Assembly: GCA_014529385.2 (NCBI GenBank)
Contig: CM043959.1
Location: forward strand, 91,557,529 to 91,615,528
Source of the DNA: Adiantum capillus-veneris
Lineage: Eukaryota > Streptophyta > Polypodiopsida > Polypodiales > Pteridaceae
Direction of reading: 5' to 3'
DNA: 58,000 nt
This document shows positions 10,060-22,805 of the stretch, in pieces. Below the pieces are notes generated by a model. The model ran no database searches, had not been told where the DNA came from, and saw nothing but the letters and a program-made list of their open reading frames with translations. The position numbers and the translations under genes were made by a program. Every line of letters starts with the position of its first letter. Position 1 is the first letter of the stretch.

Positions 10060-12137
10060 TCAAACTTCTTCTATAGGAGCTGACTTCAGAGTTAAGCTCT
10101 CATCATTAATCTCTCTAACTTTTTCCCATAAGTGTCCTGGCCAATCTTCTTCTACAAATGGAATTCCGTCTAAGGTATCTTCACTGTCTGACACTATAAG
10201 TTCTGGCTCTTTTGTTTCATGGTGGGGTTCTACCACTTTGAATTTCTCTTTATTGGCTTTTACCACAAGCTCCTCGGGTTTTGTCATACTTCCAAGCTTA
10301 GGTTTTTGTTTTTCCAGCATCTCTTGCGTGATTCTTACCAAATTTTGATAAGCTTCAAGCTTAGCTGCTTCCATGTCTGGAGAAGGATAGTTTTTCCATT
10401 TGTTTTCCATGTTTTGGCCTGCTTTAAGTCTCGCTTGGTAGGCTTCCAAGGCTGCATTAATAGGCTCAAAAATTTTATCAACCAAAATTGATCCTCCAAA
10501 TTTTCCGATGGTTTCCTTGATTTCGCTTCCAGTTTCTTTCACCTTCTCCTGGAATAGCTTTTTTGCTCTCTTCTCAATTTCAGCCCTTTGTTTCTGTTTT
10601 CTCATCTCATACCTTTTGCTTCTGCTTCTTTTGGTCTTTTGAGGAGATTTCTTTTAACTTTTTGAATCATCAGAGGAGTTATGTTTCTTTTTCTTAGCAC
10701 GGGCTCTGGTGATTACCTTGATTGGAACAATCGTCTCACGCTCAGATGAGCTACTAGGTATCACTTGGACTATGTTCACTATTGTTTTACGCTTGTTTAA
10801 AGGATTTTTAGGACAATCTTCCGGGAAGTGTCCTCCCTTTTTGCAACATTGTATGCAATAAGCTTCAACTGGCTTGAGGTTTTTGTCAAGCTCTGGGCAT
10901 TCATTTTTCCAATGATCATCTGCACCACAGTTATGACTATTTCCCATTCTTGGCTTAATCATGGGTGTTACCATAGGAGATATAACACCTTGATTAGGTA
11001 CATAATACATTGGTGCAAGCTTTGGTGGATTATAAGTCACAGGTTCTTCCATTGGTGGTGGATGTGAATTATACCAATCTCCTTCTACCATTACTGCAGA
11101 TGGACTAGGCTCAGCATAGGGTGTAACAGGCACTAGTTCTTGTTCATCTATGACTCTCTCTGGATGCATGTACTTTATAGGAGCTGCATTATGTCCTAGA
11201 TATGGAGGTTGTCGACCCAACACGGGTTGAGGTCTTTCCATACCCATCGGTGGTCTTTGAGCTGGGACCATACTAGGCTGATATTTGTACATGGATTGTC
11301 CTTGTGGCCTCATAGGCATATACTGAACATTCCCATCATACTCTGGTCGGTAATAACACTCATTGGTCTCATGGTTGGTCCATTTACCCTCGATTGCACA
11401 CCATTTTTACGGTCTAATTGGTTGTCCCTGTTGAGGTATCCCTTGCCCTGATCCCCTCATAGGTGCTTTTTACATGTTATTCATCATGTCATTCATCCTT
11501 TTGAGCATGTCTTCTATGGCTGAAAGTGGTGCTGCAGCAGCCATTCCCACTTGAGCTGGTTTGGTGGATTTTGTTTTCTCACTTTGGTTATCCTTAGGGA
11601 TATCTTCTTTGTTAAAAATATCATAATTGTCTCCTAAATCAATAGCATCTGACACACACTCTTCTAGGGTTGTATGCTACTTGCTATACAGTGTAGCGTG
11701 AAGTTCTTTATTTAGTAGTCCCTCTAGAAACAATGATACTAGTCATTCTTCTATAGGTATCTCTAGCTCTAGGTATCTGGCAATGTATTGTTTCATTCGA
11801 GTTGTACAATCCCTAACAGACTTGCCTTGTTTTTGTTTAAAGTTGTAGACTTGAGCTACCATATTGTGTTTGATCCCTGTTTTGGAACAAGCAGCTATGA
11901 ATCCTTGCACTAATGTGTTCAAGTCCATGATTGACCTTGGTGTAATGTTTTGGAACCATGTTAATTCTTTTCCTTCTAATGTCATTCCAAACCCCTCGAA
12001 TTGAGTATGGAAATCAAATATGCTTCTGCTCTTAGCACTTGCTTAAAGCTTGCTAAGTGGTCGTATGGATCCCTTGATCCACTGTATTTTCTAACCCATT
12101 TCAGCTGGTCTGACACGTCTATTTGGTTCAACTCTCT
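10060..12137 (-). pseudogene. gag: gag of element B (second copy)
   Basis: Order on the minus strand: capsid start with VSDQLKWVRKYSGSRDPYDH (12110 region); TLEGKELTWF..FIAACSK..VYNFKQKQGKSVRD (11985-11743); MPMRPQGQSMYKYQPSM..MERPQPVLG and two zinc-knuckle-like motifs (11319-10654); and a Lys/Glu-rich tail with KWKNYPSPDMEAAKLEAYQNLVRI (10605-10060). The second knuckle is C-x2-C-x5-H-x4-C. Gag forms the particle and binds RNA. At least three frame breaks are present. Confidence 0.88.
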
Positions 12138-14280
12138 CCACAATGACAGTTTAGTTTCTACTGAGGTTTCTAAATCCAACTCCTGGATTGGTGTCCTCAG
12201 GACATCATTGTAAGAATGATCCTTCAAATTCACCTGAGTAATTGATCCAGCTTGTTTTAGGTAAAGTTAATCATTTCCCCAATCTTGGATCAATTGTATT
12301 TGTCTCATGAATAGCCTTTCCAAGATGTTTTCCTAATCAAGTTTCTTTCCAAAATCTACAATGGCAAAAGTGTGATGGTAGTCAATTCCACAGGAGCTAA
12401 CTATCGCATTTTTTTAGTAAGTCCATCGGTTTCTCAATGTGTCAGTTTCAGAGGAGTTTGTCTAATTTCTAATTTCCCCAAGGCTTGCCAGACAAATTTT
12501 GTTTCTATGGATATGTCCGCTCCATTGTCCAAAATAACCATGGTTGTTACATCATTGTATTGTACTGGAAGGGTCGTATTTCTTTCGTTCCCCTCACATT
12601 ACTCTCTTACTTTATTCATGGGCACAAAGTTGAAAATTTTATCCTTTGTCTGTTCATTTTGCAATTCCATCATGTTTTCCTGGGTTATCCCCTTTAAGCC
12701 CATCTTTTCCATAGTAGATTGCAAATATCCCCATAAGTGAGGTTGTATCTTAAGTAACTCACCCAATGTGATTGTGCATTGGATTGGAGTTGACATAATG
12801 GAGTGAAAATTCACCACATCCAAAGTTTGATTTGATCTATTTAGTTTTGTCATTTTGCAGACCAATGATTTCTCTTCACTTTCTCCCAATTATAAAGGCA
12901 GTGAGCGTTCCATCTTTTGATGAGCTTGACTGCTCTAATCCCCAATCCCCATACAAAAACTATTCATCTAATTCCATGGGTGGTCCATATAGTCATACTT
13001 CTTCAATTGGAGCCGATTGAGTCAGATCCTTCATTCTCTTATCTGAATCATTCCCAAAGGTGGTTTGGCCAATCTTCATTAACTATGGGCACTCCATATA
13101 AACCCTCCTTACTATCTGGATCTATTTGTGCAGGTGAAGGTGTGTTAGTGTCTCCTAGAGTTTTCTTCAACCCTTCATCCTCTTGCGCTTTTTCTTTGTC
13201 GATTTTCATCACAATTTTTGCTGCTTTTTCTATGACTTCCAATTGGGGGTTTTGTTTCTTCAATATGAATTGCACAATTTGCACTAAGTTTTTGTATGCT
13301 TCTAATTTAGCAACTTCCATATCAGGTGTTGGATAGTTTTTCCATTTAGTTTTTGACCTACTTTCAATCTAGCCTTGGAAGTCCTCCAAGCCTGCATTGA
13401 TTGGTTCGTAGATTTTTTCCACAAGTAAAAATCTTGCCAATTTTGGTTTTGATATTTAAAAATCCAATGACAATGTCTGCATCATTTTCTCTACATTACT
13501 TTTCACCTTCTCCTTCGTTGTTTTTGTCTCTTGAGTTTGTATCATTTGCATCACTCTTTTTTGGAGTTTTTGGACAATTTGTTGGGCATGTTTGATCCAC
13601 TTGTATATTTTTGTAAATTCCCCTTACCATATTCCCTAGTCACTACCCGAATCAGAATTGTGGATTCCCCCTCTGAGGAGTTGCTCAGCACAGCCTGAAC
13701 TATGTTTATGGCATTTTTCCCTTTGTTTGTTGGATTCCTAGGACAATATTCTAGAAAATTTCCACCCTTGCAATCACACGCTCCACAATATGCCTCTATA
13801 GTTCTATCATTCTTATATGGTTCAGGATAGACATTTTTCCAATGGTCATCTACTCCAAAATTATGGAAATTCCTGGTTTTAGGTCTAGACATAGGTTTCA
13901 TCATGGGTGGTCTGGCCCCTTGGTTTTCAATAAAATAGATTGGTGTTGCATCTAAGGATGCTTGATAAACTTGTTCTACCATGAAAGGTGTCAGTTGAGT
14001 GTACCATTTTCCCTCTACTCCCATCGTTGTAGAACTCGCATCATCGTACGACGTGATCGGTTTTATAGCTTGCTCACCCACTTGCTCCTTTGGAAGCATG
14101 TACTTGACCGATACAACATTATTTCTTGGATGTGGTGGATACTAGCCTAATACTGGTTGCAGTCTCTCCATTTCCATGAGTGGTCTCTGAATTGGTGCCA
14201 TGTTTGGTGAATATCTATACATGGGTTGTCCTTAAGGCCTCATTGGCATGTATTGGACATTTCCATCATATTTGTGCATG
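12138..14280 (-). pseudogene. gag: Extra partial gag-protease copy (C) fused in frame to gag of B
   Basis: A second homologous series lies upstream of B's gag: MPMRP.GQPMYRYSPNM (14250-14170), zinc-knuckle region with NFHNFGVDDHWKNVYP (14099-13551), tail (13320-13048), CTITLGELLKIQPHLWG (12889-12599), a decayed protease with ILDNGAD near 12530, and MNLKDHSYNDVLRTPIQELD (12233 on). The last runs without a stop into the capsid of B at about residue 32 of that frame (SLW/RELNQ), near 12137. The capsid of C is absent, because homology begins abruptly at 14281. The protease Ser is Asn (D-N-G-A). Confidence 0.82.
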
Positions 14281-15059
14281 TTAATATGGCCGCTAGTTTG
14301 TCACATCACTTTTGAGATAGCTAGGAGTGTCCAAATTGACCCAAACTTGTTACACTAATTATGCAGGTCAGATATAACAAGATCAAGCTCAAAAATGTCA
14401 ATTTTGGCGTTTTCACTAAATTGCACCAAACATAAATAGCAAAAAATAGGTTTATTGTTTTGGTCTCCTAATCACCCTACGACATTTTTAAACCATGCTG
14501 TATCCCCTCCTATGCTTAAAAGTTGATTTAGAATGCTGATTTACACGTTATGAGCCAAAATAGCTCATAGATGAGCACATCTCAAAACACAAAAATGATG
14601 CAAGAAACTTACGTCAAATTGAAGAGTTGTCACCTATGAGTCCCGACGCACTTCACAGAATTCCAATGCCACAACCCACGAGGGAGGGAGAACAGAAAAC
14701 AAATACAGAAAATGAACTCAACAGTTGTACACTCACTTATATTATCCAAAACTTAGGTCAAAATTTAAAAAAATTTGGCTTTTATACCTTAGCCAAGGTT
14801 CAAGAAATGGATCCCTAGTTGATTTGTCTCAGTAATAAGGCTTAGGAGCTGCAATTAACTACAACTTTAGAAGACCGAGGCCCCTTTACACTCTTTGACA
14901 ATCAATTGTGATACAAAAAATTTGGACTTTTACGAGATTTCTCATTAATAAATGAGGTTTTGATACAATAAGTGGGAATAAAAAAATTATGATGACGTCC
15001 TTTTGATGTTTTTGTTAGCTGAGCAACTAATAAACTAGAAGGCCACTCAACCCAACAAA
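14281..15059. other. Spacer between elements B and D
   Basis: AT-rich sequence with no coding similarity that I recognise. On the minus strand it immediately precedes the truncated gag of copy C, so part may be an element leader. No LTR end, primer-binding site or palindrome array was found. A short plus-strand open frame at 14627-14818 has no recognisable domain. Confidence 0.5.
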
Positions 15060-17110
15060 GATTTAGAATCCTAAAGATGTTCCAATTTGAAGGAATCTTA
15101 GGGATGGATTGGCTGAGCAAAAATAAAGCAAACATCCATTGCAGTGAAGGAAGTATCTCTTTTTCAAACATAAAGGGCGAACAAGTCTTAGTACAAGGCA
15201 GAGTAGGGAAAGCTTTCCTAAAGGTGGTCAAGGCCAATCACTTAGCTAAGGGGTTAAAGAAAGGTCTATCAATTTATGTTATAAGGCTCAATAAACCAAA
15301 GACCAAACTAGAAGGATCAGAGCTTGAATGGCTAAATGAATGTCATGATATTTTTTCAGAGGAGTTGACAAGCCTTCCCCCACCTAGGGAACTAGTGCAC
15401 AAGATTGATCTCATTCCTGGTGCCTAGCCAATTGCAAGGAGCCCCTACAAGATGTCACCTTCTGAATCCATAGAATTGAAGAACCAGCCGACTCAACTTT
15501 TAGAACAAGGCTTCATCAGACCCAGTGTCTCTCCCTAGGGTGCTCATGTACTCTTCCAAAACAAGAAAGATGGGATGTTTAGACTTTGCGTAGATTTCTA
15601 AGGCTTGAATCAGTGCACTGTCAAGAACAAGTATCCCTTGCCTCGCATAGATGAGCTACTTGATCAACTCAATGGTGCTAAATATCTCACCAAGGTTGAT
15701 CTTAGGTCAGGCTATTAACAAGTTGGAATAAAAAAGGAGGATATTCCTTAAAAAACTTTAAATACAAGGTTTGGGCATTATGAGTTCACCGTATGCCTTT
15801 TGACCTGACTAATACCCCTACCACATTTAATTATCTCATGACTTACCTCTTCAGGATAGAGCTATATGATTTTGTTCTAGTCTTCTTTTATGGCATCCTT
15901 ATATATTCAAAGACTAGCAGAGATCATGAATCGCATGTACGCTATGTCTTGAAAATTCTTAGAAAAGCCCAACTCTATGCCAAGTGGAGCAAATGCTCTT
16001 TCTTTGTAAAGAAGGTTGCCAATTTGGTATTCATAGTCTCTAAGGATGGTCTCCCTCTTAACCAACTAAGGTGGAAGCAGCAACCAATGGCTCATTCCCA
16101 ATTTTGTTTCAAAATTCCAGGGATGGTGTAGAGCATTTATAAAAACTATGCACTCATCACAGGTCCTCTCACTAAACTCACCAAGAAAGAGGAACCCTTT
16201 ATCTGGTCTAATAAGAGGGATACAACCTTCAAAAAATTAAAAAAGATCTTGGACAGAAAGCTCATTCTCAAACTTCTAGATTTTCAAAAAACCTTTGAGG
16301 TGATAGTAGATGCTTGCGTACAAGGTATAGGTGGGATCCTATTGTAAGAAGGCCATCCCATAGCTTATGAATCCTGACAGCTCACAATCCATGAGATGAA
16401 TTATCCCACCCATGACCTTGAATTACTAGCTGTGGTTCATGCCTGGAGACACTATCTTTTAGGTCTAATTTTTGAGCCTGTTACCCACCACAAAAGTCTC
16501 AAGTGGATTCACCTAGCCAGATCTCAATATGCGACAAAGGTGATGGGTTGAATTTCTAAAAGAATTCACTTTTGAGATTAACAAGTAGGGAAAATCAAGC
16601 TTTGGATGCTCTAAGCTGACAGGTAATGGCCCTCGCCATCTGTCTAGTGCAGTCAACCCTATCAGAGTAAGTGCAAAACGCCCTCCAAACTAATGAGCAA
16701 TTTGGTCCATTGATTCAAGAAATCCAAGAAATTCTAAAAAGATATATGGAAGAATACTCTATTCAAGATGGACTCTTATTCTTCACGAATCACTTATTCA
16801 TACCTACATACTTAAGGATGCAAATTCTAAAGGAATCTGATGAAACTCCCCTTGCAGCTCACCCAGGATATCACAAAATGTTTGCTTCTCTTGCATGTAT
16901 ACAATGTCTTTCATGTTGTAGATCCTCTTCACATCTTAAATGATGAGGATACTATTCCACGCAATGGAACCATATCAAATTTTAGACATTAAGGAGTGGA
17001 AGCTATGACACCGAACAATTTGGGAGGTTTTGGTCTAGTGGAAGGGTTATCCCATTGAAGATGCCTCTTGAGAATCTTAGGAATGCCTTATTTCTCAAAT
17101 TTCTCATCTT
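15060..17110 (+). pseudogene. pol: Element D: chromovirus pol fragment lacking integrase core
   Basis: Plus-strand remnants in order are protease C-terminus (GILGMDWLSK, about 15090), linker with HDIFSEEL and PRELVHKIDLIPGA, and RT ([40 protein letters not shown]). The YMDD site is decayed to FYGI. Then come RNase H pieces, the integrase zinc start AAHPGYHKM (about 16860), NVFHV..LHILND typical of the integrase C-terminus, and a chromodomain remnant (ILDIKEWK..., WKGYPIEDAS, about 16965-17085). The integrase core is missing between about 16895 and 16905. Chromodomains direct chromovirus integration to marked heterochromatin. Stops are numerous. Confidence 0.85.
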
Positions 17111-17759
17111 TTTAATGAGAATATTCCTCTTTTTGTGCTCAAATTGAACCCTTCTAGCCCATGTAATTACCACCACAAGCTCTATCTTACTAAACGTTTG
17201 TGTCACTCAAGTAATGTAACCTGACTGTTTTTGCTACATACCGAGACTAATCCTTGAGGATAGGGATTTTTGGCTTGCCAAAAGTCTTGTTTTACATTTA
17301 GATAGGATCAGAGGGTGGAGGAGTCTCTAGGTCTTAGAGGGAGTCTAGGAAGCGTGTGTCTGGCCTAGATCCTTCGACTTAGGTAGATTAGGTAGACCAA
17401 GATAGTTTTAGGTAGTAGTCGAGTTCTTGAGTAGGAGATGGAGTGGTAGAAGCGTTGAGAGGAGAGCTTGAGAGTCCGGAAAGGCCAGAAAGCAACCAAA
17501 ACACCATTATCACCATTTCACATGATAAGTAGGAGTAGAGTAAGTAGGACATCATGATTCAGGATCTAGAGCATTTCATGCATGTATACTTGCTTGGTAA
17601 AATCATCACAAGTTTGTAAAAGACGCAAAAAGATGTAAAAAGACGCAAAAGTGTGTTTGAAAGCCTAAAAGAAATTCAAAAGTTACTGTGAGTGTTTCTG
17701 ATAGAGCTATGGAGCATCAAGAGCAATTCTGTCAGGAAAAAAATTAATTTCAAGCCAAG

Positions 17760-17783
17760 AGACATCCTACGCGTAGGATGTCT
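17760..17783. repeat. Palindrome unit 1, array 1 of element A
   Basis: A perfect 24-base palindrome: AGAC-ATCCTACGCGTAGGAT-GTCT. Its core ATCCTACGCGTAGGAT recurs seven more times in the window, all in element A. Confidence 0.92.
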
Positions 17784-18202
17784 ACAGGCTAATCTGGTGG
17801 GAATTTTGGGAAGTTGAGTTGACCAGCGTGTTCAGAAGGTAGGGTTTACCCTAATTTCAACTGGAAAGTGGAAATTTGACCATATCTTGACAAGATAAGG
17901 CCAGATAGTCTGAAATTGCCAGACATCCTACCCAAATTGTGCCAAAACATTATTTTGAGACCAAAACCATAAAATGGCTGCATGAGCATGTCTTGCATGA
18001 TATATTGAGTGACTGAGAGGGGTTTCACCTCATTTGGGTGAGAAAATTGGGTTCAAAGCAGACTTTAGCACTTTTGACTGAAAAAGGCAAGAACAGCTAA
18101 AATTGGGGACTTTTGAAATCCAAACCAAAATCTAAGCATACCACTGGGTTACTGACATCAAGGGGAAACTGTGGGTCAAGTCTGGGGTCAAACAGGCCAA
18201 AA

Positions 18203-18226
18203 AGACATCCTACGTGTAGGATGTCT
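18203..18226. repeat. Palindrome unit 2, array 1 of element A
   Basis: The same 24-base palindrome with centre CGTG instead of CGCG. It is preceded by ACATCAAGGGGAAACTG-like sequence, as before unit 4. Confidence 0.9.
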
Positions 18227-18328
18227 TCTGTGTGATTTTGGACTCCAAACCAAATTTTGAGTATACCAAAGTGATCAGCAACTCAAGGGGAGCCTGTGAT
18301 TTGAGTTTGAAGCCATTGCGATGAAAAA

Positions 18329-18350
18329 AACATCCTACGCATAGGATGTC
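18329..18350. repeat. Palindrome unit 3, array 1 of element A
   Basis: ACATCCTACGCATAGGATGT, one centre change and one lost outer base pair. It is preceded by GATGAAAAAA, the flank that also precedes units of array 2. Confidence 0.9.
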
Positions 18351-18603
18351 TAAAGTAAGAAATTGAAGCCAGACATTGACAGTGGGCATAGCAAGGTGTT
18401 GTATAGCCTAAGGCAAGCCTCCTAGTCAATTTGGGTCCAAATTGGAGTTGATTAGACTGATCAGGATGAGCAACAGGCTGTCGGAACAGATTTCTGACTC
18501 TTTGACTAGCCAATAGGTGTCCAAATCAAAAAGTAAAAACAGCTGTAGACTCAGCACATCAAGGGGAAACCATAGTACAAAAATTCAGGCAAAAATAAGC
18601 AGG

Positions 18604-18627
18604 AGACATCCTACGCGTAGGATGTCT
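18604..18627. repeat. Palindrome unit 4, array 1 of element A
   Basis: A perfect 24-base copy, 275 bases from unit 3 and about 410 bases before the gag Met at 19037. Confidence 0.92.
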
Positions 18628-19036
18628 ATTGGGGCTGACTGAAGAGAAAATTTGATTGAGCTTAGACAGTGAGATTCCATTTGGCTTAAGGGTTCCAGAA
18701 CTTCTTTCAGAAGCGAATTTGGACCTCGTTTGGCCATTTGATGGAACAAAGACTAAATTCAGACTTTTCCGCGTAAATTGACCAGCATCCGAGGGAAGCA
18801 CAGTTCCAGAATAGCAGACCTAGTCCAGAACATCAGCATTGTATATAGTACATTAGTGGTTGAGATTAACTCTCCAGTTATACCAATCATTACTAAGATA
18901 ACCTCTAACAGGTAAATGCTTTGATTCGATTGCCAAAATTAAACGCTTGTGTACAGGTATCTTCAGCAACAAAGCAAGAATTTGTGCGGAGACTGATCCT
19001 TTTCCAGGTGAGTGGTTGGATTTGTGATAAATTGCA

Positions 19037-22000
19037 TTGATAAGTTTGATGAATTTAAGATCAGGAAGATACATTGTTAGAGACCAGAAGGTGGGAGGTG
19101 ACCAAGGTAGCTTAGTGTCCACCAAAGAGAGTGTGACTCAGGTAAGGTTAGATCCGCTAGCACCGATTATTGAGGAAGGAAGTGATATTGACACTTCGTC
19201 AGAAAAATCTTTCTTCATGATGGGTAGTCAACAGCCAGGAGGTTTCACATACGATGGACCAATGCCAGGAGGAAGCACCTCACTGAATCCTTTGAATGAT
19301 TCCAAACTCACTGTGATCTTCTTAGAAGGAACAAACTCGAGGGCAGCCCTAGTCTATTCTGACTATCGAGGACGCAAGTGCATTTGTATCGAAGAGAGGC
19401 CAACTCAGAGATTGGAGATAATCCGAGTCTATGATGATGGAGATAGATTTCGAGACGAAAAGGGGAACCACTATCTGATAGTTAGTAACCCTAAAGATTA
19501 CAACAGATATGGAGATAACATGGCGAAAGGAAAAATGGTTTCAAAAGCTCAAGAACTGCCACCAAACATTGATCGGCCCGGAGCTATTTTTATGTATGAT
19601 AAGAAAACAACAAGGGTTCCAACTTATAACGAGAACGTGGGAATTGACAAGCATGAGAGTGAGGGTATAGTCGCTTACTTTCGCAGCAAAGAACCATACA
19701 TAAATGAATTAAGCAAAGACAAGGTTATTTACTTATTCTCTTATGAAACTGCCATGGGGAAGGGTATAGTTTTTGTTGATAGATACGGGCGAGAATACCA
19801 ACGTATTCTCCCAGAGGAGGTAGAAAGGGCAACAGGTCAAGGAGCATAAGCATATGCCCTTGAAGAATTGCCAAGAGCCACCTACACCCCAAGTAAGTCG
19901 ACAAATCCTTTTTCATATGAGTATGACTCTACCTCACATTCCACCTGACCACAAGCATTCAACAACCAAGACCAACCAGTAAACCAGCCATCATTGCAGG
20001 CATCGCTTCAACAGAGTGCAACATTGGAACAAGACCAAAACCGAGAGGGTTATCAAGCCGCACGAGGGCTAAGGGATTTGCAAGAACCACCCCTCTATTC
20101 AAAGTATTAAGGAGAGAGTAAGCCAAAGACTCAACGGTCAACAGAGCCTGGAGGACCACCCATAGAACGAGTTCAAAGAGATGAACCACCTCCAGTGAGA
20201 ACCATTAGAAATTATGGCTTAGGAGAACCACTCGGAGAGGAACCAGCCTATTACAGAAGACCAGAGGAGGTATATCGATTAGGACGTGGAGATCCAATGA
20301 TGAGGTTTGTAGACCATCGGAGAATTAGACCTTCTCAAGTGCAAAAATGGGTAAACAAGAAATACACAGGAAGTAGAGACCCAAGAGATCATGTAGCAGC
20401 CTTTGTGCGTGTAATTAGAGCCGAAGAGGTGTTAGACTTTCCTACCCAATTTGTAGGGTTTGGACTAACCCTAGAGGATGATGCTGCCACTTGGTTTGAC
20501 TCTATAGAGCGTAGAGACTTTAAGTCTATGGAGGAAGTGTTTGACGAATTTATCGAGGAATTCCCACAAAGGGGTATAGCTCATATTACCGTCTCACAAA
20601 TCCATAAATTCAAACAGAAAGATGGAGAATCTATACGAAAAGCAGCCCTAAGACTAAAAAGATATGTTAAGTTCTGTCCTGTGGAAGAACTGCCAACTCA
20701 GTCCAGGCTCATGCTGATATTCATCCAGGGACTAAGGAATGCGGATCTCCAAAAAGACTTACATATGAAGAGGAGCACAACCTTGAATGAGTTGACCAAG
20801 GAAGCTCTTTACCTTGTAGAAAATTGTGCAGTCTACAAAGAGGGGGAGTTCAAGGACCTTGATGACGATTCGTCTTCAAAACAAAGTGGAAGCAAGTCTT
20901 CTAAGACAGCACCGAAAGGAGAAGTAGCTGTAAACCAAGAGTAGCTTGTAGATGAAGTGCTAAAAAAGATTAACTTGTACGCCAAACCCCAGGCTAAACA
21001 GCCCAAGTGGTGTGCTATTGAACAAAAATGGACAAAACATGGGACCGAGGAATGTTATTATAACAAGGGATATGTGAGAGAGAGACCTTACGCTCCCCAA
21101 GCTCCACCGATGCCTAGATATCAAGCAGGCAACCTATCAGGACCTGTAGGTGTAGAAAGACCACAACCATTGCTGGGGCAACAACCACCCCTACCAGGAT
21201 TACGACCAGTCGGTATAAGATACGCACCAACCGTAACCGAATCAGAGGATAAGGCTTTGGTGCCTATGCATGCATATTATGAAGATCCCAATGGATATGC
21301 GGAAAACCCTATCTATTATCCATCAGAAGAACCCTTGACACAAGAACCATGGAGCATGATAGGAAGTACAGGACCACCAACAGCTGCACAGGCAGCAGAA
21401 GAAGGAAGATATAGCTTAGATGAACGAACATTGTTGTTCATAGCCAATGGAGGCATGGGCAGACAGAGACATGCATACCAACAAAGGGGAGCTCAAGGAG
21501 CACCTCAACAACCCAAGGGACCCTGCTACAAGTGTGGTGGAGACCGTTGGCTGAGAGACTGCCCTCATGATGAAATCATTAGAGTCAACGCATATTGCAT
21601 TGAGTGTGGAGTTACTCATTTGATTCTCGATTGCCCTAAAAACACGAGCAAAGGAGCAAAAACCACCTTAAACATGCTGGAAGCAGTGCCATCCAGTGGA
21701 GGGTCAAAAAATGAAACGGTAATACCCATTCAGGCAGTAACACGAGCCCAAGCTCAAATAATGACGAACCAACCCATAGTTGAAGAGCCAAAAACCGATG
21801 CCCAAAGTTCAGAAATGAAAGATCAGAGAAGCACTTGGAAAGGTAGAAAGGCGCGTATGAAAGCCAGGAAGGAACGAGAGCGAACAGCTCTATCCGAGGG
21901 TCGAAACATACAAAGGATAGATTAGAGCGGTTAGAGGATCTAGCTAGCTTAAGTTCACACACCACGGCAACCATAGCACCCAAGGAAATAGCAGAGCCCA

Positions 22001-22805
22001 AAAGTGCGGGATCTAGAGGATCTGTAATGGCTGACAAGGTAAATGAGCAGTTGGATGCGCTTCTAAAGGCTTATGAAGCTAGACTTAAAAAGAACCAAAC
22101 CCAGGAGCAAAGGTGGATGACTTATCCATATGCAGAAATAGAAAAACAAAGGTTGGAAATGTGGAAAAGGATGATTGAAACAGCTCAATCATTGATGGAA
22201 GACCCGTTGGGTAAACCTGTAAATTGGCATGAGGCACCGGCTCCAACCCCTATCCAACCAACTTTAGAGGAACAAGTAGAAACAAAGGAAAGACTCACTA
22301 ACGCCTATGAGTCCATATGAGAGCCTATCATAGTGCCAAATACAACAGATGAGGCAAGTGAAAGGTTCCAGCCTAAAACATTGACAGAAATGGGTAATTA
22401 GGACTGTAACGGTCTAGACGATCTGTGGAAGCAAATCCGTGAGGCCAACGAGGCCAATAGGATGAGTAACCACATGAATAGCACGAGAAAAGAAGAGAAC
22501 GTAACCTTACCTCCTATTGAAGAATTTGAGGCAAGGTCACAAATGAACTTTGAGATACATTCACAAGGGGGAGACCAAGGATCAATTAGTTCGGGGCACA
22601 ACCAACCGGACTCGCTGAGAACTTTACCCTCTTACCTAGGAGAGTATTAAGCCAAGTTGGAAGTGAGAGCAATCCCATCTCAAAGAATTTCTTCTAACAA
22701 AGTGATGGATTCGCAAGGATTTATTGAGTTGTTGTCCACTTTGGTGGCATGCACAATCACATTAGCAGAACTCCTAAGGTTACGGCCAAACATGTGGACC
22801 ACAGT
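19037..22805 (+). pseudogene. gag: gag and pre-protease region of element A
   Basis: An N-terminal 270-residue frame starts upstream of MNLRSGRYIV (an LRSGR start common in plant gypsy gag) and ends at 19849. A broken stretch follows, then capsid 20195-20944 (RRIRPSQVQKWVNKKYTGSRDPRDHV, with TLEDDAATWF and KFKQKDGESIRKAALRLKRYVKF). 20957-21925 carries ERPQPLLGQQP and two knuckle-like motifs, CYKCGGDRWLRDC (His replaced by Arg) and YCIECGVTHLILDC. Then come the coiled tail (22027-22320) and CTITLAELLRLRPNMW (22657-22800). Gag forms the particle and packages RNA. Stops at 19847, about 19946, 20107 and 20942, and others, break the protein. Confidence 0.9.

Larger units (their letters stand above)
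1..14280 (-). mobile_element. Element B: decayed Athila/Tat-like Ty3/gypsy retrotransposon with a doubled gag-protease region
   Basis: Domains read in minus-strand order from 14280 downward: partial gag, protease, a second gag, a second protease, linker, RT, RNase H, two integrase zinc modules, integrase core and C-terminal domain, a second retropepsin-like domain, WVPK tail, purine tract, palindrome array and accessory ORF. Protease-RT-RNase H-integrase order defines Ty3/gypsy. The lack of a chromodomain, the long PR-RT linker and the GPF..GAVKL integrase tail fit Athila/Tat, by family knowledge. I see no LTR: the left end runs out of the window and homology to gag stops abruptly near 14281. 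Frameshifts and stops are frequent, so it is not autonomous. Confidence 0.9.
17111..19036 (+). other. Leader of element A upstream of gag
   Basis: About 1.9 kb without a credible gene. The first part is G/A-rich and resembles the post-primer leader of F loosely. 17760-18627 carries palindrome array 1, in units that share CATCAAGGGGAAAC-like sequence upstream of the palindromes. The remainder runs to the gag Met. Confidence 0.5.

Noticed and set aside
14627-14818. 63-residue open frame between B and D
   Set aside because: Short, with no recognisable motif; its context is inter-element spacer.
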